Assembly (NCBI GenBank): GCA_031398915.1
Contig: JANNOG010000048.1
Location: 1-64,000, forward strand
DNA length: 64,000 bases
Direction of reading: 5' to 3'
Source of the DNA: JANNOG01 sp031398915
Lineage (GTDB): Bacteria > Actinomycetota > Actinomycetes > Actinomycetales > JBBAYJ01
Positions 50,489 to 58,374 of the stretch are shown one piece after another; position 1 is the stretch's first letter; every line of letters begins with the position of its first letter. The position numbers and the translations under genes are program-made. The notes beneath the pieces were generated by a model that made no database searches, was not told the DNA's origin, and saw only the letters and a list, made by a program, of their open reading frames with translations.

Positions 50489-53206
50489 GTGACATGGACG
50501 ACTGTTCCGACGTGCGTCCTGGCCGTGGTCTCGATCGCCGCCGTCCTCACGCTGGGACGGCGACGGGTCAGCCGCCACGGCCGCCTCCCATCCGGGGCCT
50601 CTCGGCCGCGACCGGGCCCAGGTGAGGGCCCTATCTGGTGGGTCGTGCCCACTCTGCTGGCCCTGACCGGGGGGTGGGCCACGGTGCGCCTGGTCGCGGG
50701 GTGGGCGAACGCCGCAGATCCACTGACGGGCGGCTCCGGTGAGGTCGCCGTGCGTGTCGCCGCCGCGCTGGCGATCGGGACGCTCGTTGCGGCCGCCGTC
50801 GGTCTGGGTGTGACAGCGGGCAACGATCGAGGGTCTCTCCTGGACGCCGGGATCCTGGCCGTCGGCACAGCCATGGGCGCCTGGGTGATCAGCAGGACGC
50901 TCGCTCCCGGCGCCGATGTCGACGTGTCGGCGATCGCGGCCGTCGCCGTGAGCGCCGGCGTCGTCGGCGTGGTGCTGACCGTTCTCGGCACCGTCCGGGT
51001 GGCGGCGACCAGAAGGTGGCTCGCCGTCGCGGCCGTTGCGTACCTCGTCGCGCGGCTCGGCGAATTCGCCGCCGGCCTCGACCAGACCGCAGGCCTCGAC
51101 GGCGGCATTGACGACGGTAGTGGCGGCGCGGCCGCAGGGCTCGTGCTGCGACTCGGCGCTGACGTGTTCACCGTCGTCGCGGCGCTGGGTGTTGCCGCTG
51201 CCTGGCTGCGCCCCGCGGTCGTCGCCGAGGTGCTGGGCGGCGGGCCGGCGAGAGAGGTGCCCATGGGGCGCGCCGCACTCCTGGTGTTCGGCTGGACGGC
51301 TCCCCCACTCCTGCTCGCCGCTCTCCAGCTCGCCGATGTGGCGCTCGATCCCCGGCCTCTGATCATCGGATGGGTCGTCATGGCGGTCCTCGCGGCCGCA
51401 CGCGTCGTCGACGTGTCCGCGCACGTGGCCCGGGTACGAGCCGACCGCGACGCGTCCCTGCGTTTCCGGGCGGCATTCGACGAGGCCGTGGTCGGGATGG
51501 CCCTGGTCGAGCTGGACGGTCCTGCGGCGGGCACCATCAGCGAGGTCAACGCCACCCTCGGCCGAATCTATGGCACCGATCGCGAGTCCCTCATCGGGTT
51601 GCATGTCGAACAACTCGTCGCCGACGCACCGAGCGTGGGGCGGCGCCAGCAGGATCGCCCGCTGGCCGGCGTGATCTCGCGCCTGCAGGCCGAACGCCGG
51701 GTGCAGTTGCCGGCCGAGGTGTCCCTCGTCACGTTCGATGACCGCCCGGCGTGGGGAGTCCTGTCGCTGTCGACCGCCGACGGTGTGGACCGCCGACAGG
51801 CCGTCCTCCAGGTCGACGACGTCACCGAGCGACGAGTCTCGCGCGAGCGGCTGAGTCACCTCTCCATGCACGATCCGCTGACCGGGCTCGCCAACCGCCG
51901 GCTGCTGGACGACCGGCTGGCCGCCGCCGTCGCGCGGGCCGCCCGGACCGGGGTGGTCGTCGCCGTGCTCGTCGTGGACCTCGACCAGTTCGCCGCCGTC
52001 AACATTCGACATGGCGCCGAAGCGGGCGACGAGGTCCTGGTCGAGGCAGGGTCGCGGCTGCGCGCAGTCACCCGCCCCGCCGACGTCGTGGCGCGCGTCG
52101 GCGCCGACCGGTTCGCGATCCTCCTCGACGGGCTCGGTGGTGACACCGACGCGCTGACCATCGCCGACCGGGTCCGCACCGCGGTGGCGCGCCCGTTCCA
52201 CCTAGGGGTCGCGGACGTCACCGTCTCCGCGGGCATCGGGCTCGCCCTGGGTGGTACCGGATCCAGCCCCGACCTGTTCGCCGACGCCACGCTGGCGTTG
52301 GCCCGGGCCAAGATCATCGGTCCTGGTCGAGTGGTGGTGTTCGACGACGCCCTGCGGGTCCAGGTCAGCGATCGGGCACGGCTGGTCGCCGACCTGCGCG
52401 AAGCAGTCGGGGGATCCGGTCTGCGAGTGGTCTACCGGCCAGTCGTGGCTCTGGACGTGGGACGCGACGTGCTGGGCTGGGTGGCCGAACCTCGGTGGGA
52501 CCGACCAGGGCTCGGCGTGGCGACGATGACCCGAGAGCTCTCCATCGCCGACTTCGGCGAGGTCGCCGAGGCATCCGGACTCATCGTCGGGATCGGGCAG
52601 CGAACCCTCGAGCTGTCCCTGGCGGCGCTGCCGGTGCTCGGGAACGCTGCCGGGATCACCGACCCCGCGATGACGGTGTCGGTATCGGCCAGGCAGTTCG
52701 GCGCCGGCGGACTCGCGGCCCGGGTGGCACGTGCAGTCGAAACAGCTGGGGTGGACCCCGCCCGGCTGTGCCTGGCAGTCACCGAACCCGTCGTCAACGC
52801 CGGCGGCGAGGACGTGCTGGCAACGCTGCGTGACCTGCGCACCCAGGGCGTCCAGGTCTGGCTGGACGCTTTCGGTACGGGCCATACGTCGCTCACCCAC
52901 CTGCGCCGTCTGCCCATCGACGTGCTGAGTCTCGACGCGTCCCTGGTCGCAGGACTCGACCGGGGCGGGGCGGACGTGGAGGTGGTCGTCGGCATCGTCC
53001 AACTGGCGACGGGTCTGGGGGTCGGCGTGATGGCCGGTGGAGTCCACGCCGCCGCCCAGGACGGTGTCCTGGCCCGCCTCGGCGTCCGAGCCGCCCACGG
53101 TGACCTCTACGGAGGACCGTCCCCCGCCCCGTGGCCGGGGGGCGAGCCCGGGTTCGGGCCGCATCCGGTGCAGCGACTGTTGGCGCAGGTGCCGCACGGG
53201 TCGTGA
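50489..53206 (+). CDS. Multi-pass membrane PAS-GGDEF-EAL protein with degenerate catalytic motifs
   Basis: A 905-residue protein: about eight or nine N-terminal membrane helices (residues ~5-320), a PAS-like domain (~335-455), a GGDEF domain (~460-620) and an EAL domain (~630-890). The GGDEF signature reads VGADRF, and the EAL signature reads AEP; LDAFGTGHTSL replaces DDFGTG, SLDASLV replaces the KIDRSF-type Lys, and AGGVHA replaces AEGVE. Several metal-binding acids are thus lost, so neither c-di-GMP synthesis nor hydrolysis is expected; it may be a receptor or scaffold. GTG at 50489 is chosen (GGGG 8 bases upstream); the frame is open to 50399. Confidence 0.88.
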   Translation: MTWTTVPTCVLAVVSIAAVLTLGRRRVSRHGRLPSGASRPRPGPGEGPIWWVVPTLLALTGGWATVRLVAGWANAADPLTGGSGEVAVRVAAALAIGTLVAAAVGLGVTAGNDRGSLLDAGILAVGTAMGAWVISRTLAPGADVDVSAIAAVAVSAGVVGVVLTVLGTVRVAATRRWLAVAAVAYLVARLGEFAAGLDQTAGLDGGIDDGSGGAAAGLVLRLGADVFTVVAALGVAAAWLRPAVVAEVLGGGPAREVPMGRAALLVFGWTAPPLLLAALQLADVALDPRPLIIGWVVMAVLAAARVVDVSAHVARVRADRDASLRFRAAFDEAVVGMALVELDGPAAGTISEVNATLGRIYGTDRESLIGLHVEQLVADAPSVGRRQQDRPLAGVISRLQAERRVQLPAEVSLVTFDDRPAWGVLSLSTADGVDRRQAVLQVDDVTERRVSRERLSHLSMHDPLTGLANRRLLDDRLAAAVARAARTGVVVAVLVVDLDQFAAVNIRHGAEAGDEVLVEAGSRLRAVTRPADVVARVGADRFAILLDGLGGDTDALTIADRVRTAVARPFHLGVADVTVSAGIGLALGGTGSSPDLFADATLALARAKIIGPGRVVVFDDALRVQVSDRARLVADLREAVGGSGLRVVYRPVVALDVGRDVLGWVAEPRWDRPGLGVATMTRELSIADFGEVAEASGLIVGIGQRTLELSLAALPVLGNAAGITDPAMTVSVSARQFGAGGLAARVARAVETAGVDPARLCLAVTEPVVNAGGEDVLATLRDLRTQGVQVWLDAFGTGHTSLTHLRRLPIDVLSLDASLVAGLDRGGADVEVVVGIVQLATGLGVGVMAGGVHAAAQDGVLARLGVRAAHGDLYGGPSPAPWPGGEPGFGPHPVQRLLAQVPHGS

Positions 53207-53215
53207 TCTCTTGAC

Positions 53216-53293
53216 GTCGGTGCCTACCGTGGGACCCATGAGCTCAGCCGCATCGTCGGTGCCTACCGTGGGACCCATGAGCTCAGCCGCACC
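53216..53293 (+). repeat. Tandem 39-bp duplication covering the ndh start region
   Basis: The 39 bases at 53216-53254 are repeated at 53255-53293 with a single T to C change. Each copy carries the -10-like TACCGT, GGGACCC and ATGAGCTCAGCC. Because 39 is a multiple of three, both ATGs (53238 and 53277) are in frame with the downstream gene. Confidence 0.95.
53225..53230 (+). promoter_or_regulatory. -10 box of a likely leaderless ndh promoter (copy 1)
   Basis: TACCGT (53225-53230) matches TANNNT and is 7 bases before ATG 53238, the spacing expected if transcription starts at the start codon. The same box is duplicated at 53264-53269 before ATG 53277. No Shine-Dalgarno is seen before either ATG. 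Leaderless genes are common in Mycobacteriales; not tested here. Confidence 0.45.
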
Positions 53294-54665
53294 GTCCGTC
53301 CAGTCTCTCGACCCGACCGCCAGTCGACCCGGGGGACCGCGTCGCGTTCTCATTCTGGGCGGCGGCTATGTCGGCCTTTACACCGCGATGCGGCTGCAGT
53401 CCACCCTGCGGCGCGAGATCAACGCCGGTGAGGTCGTCGTCACCGTCGTCGATCCCCGCTCGTACATGACGTATCAGCCGTTCCTGCCCGAAGCCGCCTC
53501 AGGGTCCATCGAGCCACGGCACGTGGTGGTCCCGCTGCGCCGCGTGCTGCGCCGCTGCGAGATCGTCAACGCCCGATTCGAGTCTCTCGACCACGAGCGC
53601 CGCTGCGCCCGAGTCGCACCGCTGCACGGTCCGGCCCATGACATTCCGTACGACCAGGTCGTCCTCGCGCTCGGATCGGTCGCCCGCACGTTGCCGATCC
53701 CCGGCCTTGCCGACCACGGCATCGGCTTCAAGACCATCGAGGAGGCGACGTTCCTGCGCAATCAGGTGCTGCACTCACTCGATGTGGCGGATGCCACCAC
53801 CGACCCCGATCGGCGCCGTCGTTCGTTGACGTTCTGTTTCGTCGGCGGTGGCTACGCCGGGGTCGAGGCCTTTGCCGAACTCGCCGACATGGCCGAGCAC
53901 GCCTGCCCGCTCTACAGCACGATCACGCCCGCTGATCTGCGGTTCGTATTGGTGGAGGCGACGAATCGAGTGCTTCCCGAGGTCGACCTCGACATGGCTG
54001 AGTACACGATCGAACAGATGCGGAGTCGGGGTCTGGAGATCCGGCTGAACACCCGGCTCGAGTCCGCCGTGGACGGTCATGTCCGGTTGTCCGACGGCGA
54101 GGAGTTCGACACCGACACCCTCGTCTGGACAGCCGGGGTGAAAGCCAATCCGCGGGTCGCCCAGACCGGGCTGCCGTTGACCGACCGGGGCGCCGTCGTC
54201 TGCGGCACCGATCTGAGGGTCGAGGGGGTCGAGGGGGCGTGGGCCGCGGGGGACTGTTCTGCCGTGCCCGACCTCACCCAGCCCGGCAAGCTCTGCGCGC
54301 CCAGCGCCCAGCATGCGGTCCGCCAGGCACCGGTCCTCGGCGACAACATCGCAGCCGTTCTCCGGGGTCGACCGCTGCGCCAGTACAAGCACGCCTACGC
54401 GGGCAGCGTGGCGAGCCTCGGGTTGTACAAGGGCGTGGCACAGGTCTACGGCGTCAAGCTCAAGGGATTCCCGGCCTGGTTCATGCACCGGACCTATCAC
54501 CTCAGCCGGGTGCCCACCCTCAATCGCAAGGCCCGGGTCGTCTCGGACTGGACCCTTGCTCTGCTGTTCCGCCGCGAGATCGTGTCACTCGGTTCGTTCG
54601 CCGAGCCCTTCCGAGAATTCCGTCAGGTGAGTGCGCGTGGCGAGGACATGGGCCACGATCATTGA
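53238..54665 (+). CDS. ndh: Type II NADH dehydrogenase (NDH-2)
   Basis: Membrane-associated flavoprotein that passes electrons from NADH to quinone without proton pumping. The 475-residue protein has two dinucleotide-binding motifs, VLILGGGYVGLYTAMRL (FAD) and FCFVGGGYAGVEAFAEL (NADH), plus YQPFLPEAASGSIE, VWTAGVKANP and WAAGDCSAVPD. The C-terminal part (FPAWFMHRTYHLSRVPT) is amphipathic and typical of NDH-2 membrane attachment. Two in-frame ATGs lie in the tandem duplication, giving 475 or 462 residues. The 13 extra residues are Ser/Ala-rich. It lies 31 bases after the GGDEF/EAL gene. Confidence 0.94.
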   Translation: MSSAASSVPTVGPMSSAAPSVQSLDPTASRPGGPRRVLILGGGYVGLYTAMRLQSTLRREINAGEVVVTVVDPRSYMTYQPFLPEAASGSIEPRHVVVPLRRVLRRCEIVNARFESLDHERRCARVAPLHGPAHDIPYDQVVLALGSVARTLPIPGLADHGIGFKTIEEATFLRNQVLHSLDVADATTDPDRRRRSLTFCFVGGGYAGVEAFAELADMAEHACPLYSTITPADLRFVLVEATNRVLPEVDLDMAEYTIEQMRSRGLEIRLNTRLESAVDGHVRLSDGEEFDTDTLVWTAGVKANPRVAQTGLPLTDRGAVVCGTDLRVEGVEGAWAAGDCSAVPDLTQPGKLCAPSAQHAVRQAPVLGDNIAAVLRGRPLRQYKHAYAGSVASLGLYKGVAQVYGVKLKGFPAWFMHRTYHLSRVPTLNRKARVVSDWTLALLFRREIVSLGSFAEPFREFRQVSARGEDMGHDH

Positions 54666-54705
54666 CGTGGGTGGGCGGCAGTCCGGCAGTAATCTGTGCC
54701 TTGCG

Positions 54706-54779
54706 GCCCCCGTAGCCCAATCGGCAGAGGCAGGCGACTTAAAATCGCACCAGTGCGGGTTCAAATCCCGCCGGGGGCA
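54706..54779 (+). tRNA. tRNA with anticodon UAA (tRNA-Leu), short variable loop
   Basis: A 74-base cloverleaf: acceptor GCCCCCG pairs with CGGGGGC, discriminator A at 54779, D-arm from 54715, T-arm GCGGG-TTCAAAT-CCCGC (54755-54771). The anticodon loop CTTAAAA (54738-54744) gives UAA, which reads Leu UUA. The anticodon stem has four pairs plus a G-A mismatch at 27-43. The variable region is only five bases (CCAGT), unlike the long arm usual for tRNA-Leu. CCA is not encoded (ACCG follows). Confidence 0.85.
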
Positions 54780-54796
54780 CCGCTGGGCCCGCCGGA

Positions 54797-55234
54797 TCAC
54801 TCGTCCGGTCGTCGGCGCAACCGCTTGATATCGCTCGCTCGCCGCTTGGCCTCACGTCGCCGCCGTAGTGATCCGGCTGTCACCCGACGTGCTCGACGTG
54901 GTGGGGGCGGGGGAGCGAGGGCCTCGGCGATCACCGCAGCCAAGCGGTCTCGGGCCGCTTCGCGGTTGCGCAGTTGCTCGCGATGGGTGGACGCAGCGAC
55001 CGTGACGACCTCGTCCACCAGACGGTGACCCAGCCGGTGGACCAGACGTTCGCGCTGAGTCTCGTCGAGGGCCCGTGACGCCGACGGTTGCCAGCTGAGT
55101 TCGACGCGACTGTCCGTGGTGTTGACCCCCTGCCCGCCGGGCCCGCTGGAGCGTGAGAACCGCCATCTCAACTCCTCTGCGGGGATGACGAGGTCGGGTC
55201 GGGACTCGACTCGCACCACCAGATCACCAGGCAC
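54797..55234 (-). CDS. arfB: Peptide chain release factor-like rescue hydrolase (ArfB/YaeJ family)
   Basis: Frees stalled ribosomes by hydrolysing peptidyl-tRNA without a stop codon. The 145-residue protein has the GGQ motif in SRSSGPGGQGVNTTDSRVEL and a basic C-terminal tail (SLRRRREAKRRASDIKRLRRR) that would sit in the mRNA channel, as in E. coli ArfB. It lacks the codon-recognition domain of RF1/RF2. GTG at 55234 (VPGDLVVRV) is a likely start; GTG 55258 is an alternative. It lies tail-to-tail with the tRNA gene. Confidence 0.9.
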   Translation of the reverse strand: MPGDLVVRVESRPDLVIPAEELRWRFSRSSGPGGQGVNTTDSRVELSWQPSASRALDETQRERLVHRLGHRLVDEVVTVAASTHREQLRNREAARDRLAAVIAEALAPPPPPRRARRVTAGSLRRRREAKRRASDIKRLRRRPDE

Positions 55235-55336
55235 CTCACCAGGATGGCGGACGCCCACCGGGAACCATCAGCGCGCCGGTGCGGTTGAATACAACACGAG
55301 GCGGCTGTGATGTCGCCGAGTCCTTCGGAGGAGAAC

Positions 55337-56131
55337 ATGCAAGGCAACAACCCGGTCTTCAACCGCAACGAGGCCTTCACCAACAGCGGTGGCTACGCGC
55401 GGTTCGATGTGGCCACGCCGTCGCCCGATCAGCTGCGATCGCAGTACGACCTGCCTGCCGTGACGCGCGAAGCGACGCCGATGACCATGAATGACGTCAT
55501 CGCCAAGTGCGCGCTGCTGTTCGGATTGTTCCTGCTGGCCGCCGTCCCGACGTACTTCCTCATGCCGCCGGAGCTGATCGGCATCGCCTGGATCGCGGGG
55601 ATCGTCGTCACCCTGGGGTTGGGGCTCGTCATCGCCTTCAGCAAGACGGTGCGCCCGCCGCTGATCATGGCGTTCGCGGTCATCGAGGGCGTCTTCGTCG
55701 GTGCGATCAGCCAGGCTTTCGCCTACGCCTATGACGGCATCGTGCCGCAGGCGATCCTGGGCACCCTGGCGGCATTCACCGCCATGCTGATCGCCTACCA
55801 AACCGGGCTGATCAAGGTGACCAGCCGGTTCCGCAAGATCATGACCTTCGCGATCATCGGCTGGGCGATCCTGGGCATGGCCAACCTGGTCGGTGTCCTG
55901 CTCGGTTTCTCGCTGTTCTACGGCACCGGAATCTTCGGCCTGGCCCTGTCGGCTCTGGGTGTGGTGTTGGCGTCGCTGTCGCTGGCTCTCGACTTCGACT
56001 TCATCGAGCAGGGCGTACGCAACCGGATCCCCGAGCAGTACTCGTGGCTTGCAGCCCACGGTCTGCTGGTCACCCTGGTGTGGCTCTACCTCGAAATCCT
56101 GCGCCTGCTGTCCATCCTGCGCGGCGACTGA
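55337..56131 (+). CDS. Bax inhibitor-1/YccA-family membrane protein
   Basis: A 264-residue integral membrane protein with about seven helices starting at residue ~57 after a hydrophilic N-terminus (MQGNNPVFNRNEAFTNSGG, typical of actinobacterial members). YQTGLIKVTSRFRKI and LDFDFIEQGVRNRIPEQYSW are family features; the acidic LDFD region is where the pH-sensing Asp pair sits in BsYetJ-type channels. It may be a Ca2+/H+ leak channel or regulator; no partner is evident. ATG at 55337 is chosen for GGAGGAG upstream; ATG at 55307 lacks a site. Confidence 0.92.
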   Translation: MQGNNPVFNRNEAFTNSGGYARFDVATPSPDQLRSQYDLPAVTREATPMTMNDVIAKCALLFGLFLLAAVPTYFLMPPELIGIAWIAGIVVTLGLGLVIAFSKTVRPPLIMAFAVIEGVFVGAISQAFAYAYDGIVPQAILGTLAAFTAMLIAYQTGLIKVTSRFRKIMTFAIIGWAILGMANLVGVLLGFSLFYGTGIFGLALSALGVVLASLSLALDFDFIEQGVRNRIPEQYSWLAAHGLLVTLVWLYLEILRLLSILRGD

Positions 56132-56164
56132 CCCTCTTTCCGTGACGCAAACCCGCATCGACCC

Positions 56165-56476
56165 GTGTTGATCGAACCGACCGCGCCACGCGCGCGGCTG
56201 GCCCTCGAATCGACACGGGTCGCGGCGCGTCTGGTCGCCCTGGGTCCGCACCGGACGCCGGTCGAGCTGATGCGACAGGCTGTCGACGACCTGGCGGCTC
56301 TGGCATGGTCTGCGGAGCAACGCGCAGGTTCTCCACCGCAGATCCGGGTCGGCGCACACGGTTGGCGTGACGTCGTCATGGTCCTGGTCGACGACCTGTT
56401 GGCGCTCACTCCGGACGTCGCCGAACTTCGACCGACCGCCGACCGGCTCACTCGGTTGCGGCGCGAGCTGCCCTGA
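56165..56476 (+). CDS. Small conserved-looking hypothetical protein
   Basis: A 103-residue protein, not recognised. It starts GTG TTG ATC GAA (MLIEPTAPRARLAL) and is mostly helical: TPVELMRQAVDDLAALAWSAEQRA, then HGWRDVVMVLVDDLLAL and DVAELRPTADRLTRLRRE. No membrane segment or motif is seen. It sits 33 bases after the Bax1-I gene and its last 29 bases overlap the convergent SGNH hydrolase gene. Codon bias and the reading-frame pattern look real, but without a family match confidence is moderate. Confidence 0.6.
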   Translation: MLIEPTAPRARLALESTRVAARLVALGPHRTPVELMRQAVDDLAALAWSAEQRAGSPPQIRVGAHGWRDVVMVLVDDLLALTPDVAELRPTADRLTRLRRELP

Positions 56477-57545
56477 CCCGTTGTCTCTCCGTCGTGGCGC
56501 CGCGACGCAGTCGTACCCATCGACCGCGCGCACCCCGGGCCCGGCCGCTGACCGACGTGGCCGACACCTGGGTTCCTGGGTGGTCCGCAGCAACGACGGC
56601 GGCATCTGCCACGGGCGCCACCAGGTCGATCGGCGCGAGCGGATTGCCGGGCGCGCCAGGTAGGTCCCCCTGGCTGACCTCCGCGCCGGCAGAATCCACA
56701 CCCAGCGCTCCCACCAGTGCAGGCATCAGGTAGTCGACCGCCCGGGCGTACCCGATGGACGACGGGTGGAAGCCGTCGTCGGCGAACATGGCGCTGCGGT
56801 CGGCGCCGAACTCCACCCGCATCAGGTCGCCGATGGACACGGCCCGTCCGCCGCTCTCGACCACCGCGATTGCCTGAGCTGCGGCCAGCCGATGCGACCA
56901 GCGACGCGCCAACAGGCGCAGCGGCTGCGGGATCGGCCGTACCGTGCCGAGATCCGGGCAGGTGCCGACGATCACGACGACGCCGGCTGCCACCAGTCGG
57001 GACACCGCGGTGAGTAGGTGACGGACGGCGATATGTGGCGCGACCCGGGTCTTGACGTCGTTGGCGCCGATCACGATGACTGCCGCGTGTGGCACCGCGG
57101 TGTGGGCATCCGAGGTGTCGGCCGACAGCACGGCATCGACCTGGGCGACAAGATCAGCAGACACTGCTCCGATCCGCGCCACCACCCGTAGGTCGACGGG
57201 CCGTCCGGTCAGATCTGCCAGCCGCGTCGCCAGCAGGGCGCCGGGGGTCGAGGATGCCGCATGGGCGCCCTGACCCACGGCACCGGAATCGCCGATCATG
57301 ACCAGGCGCCAGGGCGTTGCGCGAGCTGCAGGGTCATCGACCTCCGCAGCACCCGGCTGGGTGCCAGAGCTCGCCGCTGGCGTCCACGCCGGCCCGGGCG
57401 TGGGCAGGTACCAACCGTCGGCTGCGGGTGCTGCAGGCATCCGCGGCTCGATCCACCGTCGCGCGGCCAGGGATTCGGCCAGCAGCAGGGCGACGCCGCT
57501 CACGCCGGCGAGGGTGAGCCCGCCACCTCCGACCGCGGCAGCCAA
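56448..57545 (-). CDS. SGNH/GDSL-type hydrolase, secreted or membrane-anchored
   Basis: A protein of at least 365 residues with an N-terminal hydrophobic segment (GGGLTLAGVSGVALLLAESL), then the SGNH blocks: VMIGDSGAVGQGA (catalytic Ser, block I), GAVSADL (block II Gly region), VIVIGANDVKTRV (block III Asn) and FADDGFHPSSIGYA (Asp/His, block V). A low-complexity Ala/Pro region and a basic C-terminus follow. It resembles mycobacterial Rv1075c, also near cbs. The start is uncertain: TTG 57545 has no ribosome site, and the frame is open at least to 57614 at the MBL gene stop, so the true N-terminus may be longer. Confidence 0.85.
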   Translation of the reverse strand: MAAAVGGGGLTLAGVSGVALLLAESLAARRWIEPRMPAAPAADGWYLPTPGPAWTPAASSGTQPGAAEVDDPAARATPWRLVMIGDSGAVGQGAHAASSTPGALLATRLADLTGRPVDLRVVARIGAVSADLVAQVDAVLSADTSDAHTAVPHAAVIVIGANDVKTRVAPHIAVRHLLTAVSRLVAAGVVVIVGTCPDLGTVRPIPQPLRLLARRWSHRLAAAQAIAVVESGGRAVSIGDLMRVEFGADRSAMFADDGFHPSSIGYARAVDYLMPALVGALGVDSAGAEVSQGDLPGAPGNPLAPIDLVAPVADAAVVAADHPGTQVSATSVSGRARGARGRWVRLRRGATTERQRVRAARAATE

Positions 57546-57610
57546 AGCGACACGCCTGGCTGCCGCGACCCGACGTGGCGCAGGCGCGGTGACGGCAGGG
57601 CTGTTCCGGC

Positions 57611-58330
57611 TCAGCGCTGGGACACCCGACGTGCCCGCAACCAGGCGCGGATCTTCTCGCGTGGTTGCTCTCGAATCTCAGGACCGTGGGTGAATGCCGC
57701 CATCGAGTACTCCAGTTCACCGAGAACGTGACGGGTCTCCTGGTACATCGGGAAATCGTGCGTGACGTATGCGGGCAATCCGCGCAGACCGGCCACGTTC
57801 ATGATCGTGTCACCGGTGACGAGGATGCCGGTGGGTTCGTGAAGCAGGGACATGTGCCCCGGGGTGTGCCCGGGGGTGTGAACGACCCGGAGTCCACCCG
57901 CGACGGGCAAGACGTCCCCGTCGGCGACCTCCTCGCCCACGTCCATGGCGGGAAACGCCTGGTTGACGGGGATCCCGAACAGGCGAGTCACCACATACCG
58001 GCGATCCGGTGTCGGGGGCGTGCCGCTTCGGGCGAACGGCGCGTCGTCGCTGTGGACGATCACGCGGGCGCCGGTTCCTCGGGCGATCCGCGCTGCGGAG
58101 CCGGCATGGTCATAGTGACTATGAGTAAGTACCACTCGCCGAATGTCACGAGGGTGTTTGCCAATGGACAACAGGCCATCCAGTAGCCGTCGTGACGCGA
58201 ACGGCGTCCCGGCGTCGACCAGCGTCACCGACGTGTCCTGCTCGACGAACGCGAACGAGTTGACCACGTCGAACGGGGTTGTCGGGATCCGCCATACCCC
58301 CGGCGCGAGAAACACTGCTGCGGTTGCCAC
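57611..58330 (-). CDS. Metallo-beta-lactamase-fold hydrolase
   Basis: A 239-residue enzyme with the zinc motif LTHSHYDHAGSA (HxHxDH), a downstream HTPGHTPGH metal His, GDTIMNVAG (bridging Asp) and a final THGPEI His. Members include glyoxalase II-like and lactonase enzymes; the substrate cannot be assigned. The GTG at 58330 is preceded on the minus strand by TACCCT and six bases, fitting a leaderless start. It is divergent from cbs with a 44-base gap. Confidence 0.9.
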   Translation of the reverse strand: MATAAVFLAPGVWRIPTTPFDVVNSFAFVEQDTSVTLVDAGTPFASRRLLDGLLSIGKHPRDIRRVVLTHSHYDHAGSAARIARGTGARVIVHSDDAPFARSGTPPTPDRRYVVTRLFGIPVNQAFPAMDVGEEVADGDVLPVAGGLRVVHTPGHTPGHMSLLHEPTGILVTGDTIMNVAGLRGLPAYVTHDFPMYQETRHVLGELEYSMAAFTHGPEIREQPREKIRAWLRARRVSQR

Positions 58331-58336
58331 GGCGCC

Positions 58337-58342
58337 AGGGTA
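58337..58342 (-). promoter_or_regulatory. -10 box of a likely leaderless promoter for the metallo-hydrolase gene
   Basis: On the minus strand TACCCT (58342 to 58337) matches TANNNT and ends six bases before GTG 58330, the spacing for transcription starting at the start codon. No ribosome site is seen. A -35 is not clear. Confidence 0.4.
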
Positions 58343-58374
58343 AGCAGCGGTGGGGTTTCTGACACGATGAGCCC

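Noticed and set aside
49724..52201. 825-residue open frame on the minus strand over udg and the GGDEF/EAL gene
   Set aside because: Antisense shadow of two real genes, with no motif and biased composition.
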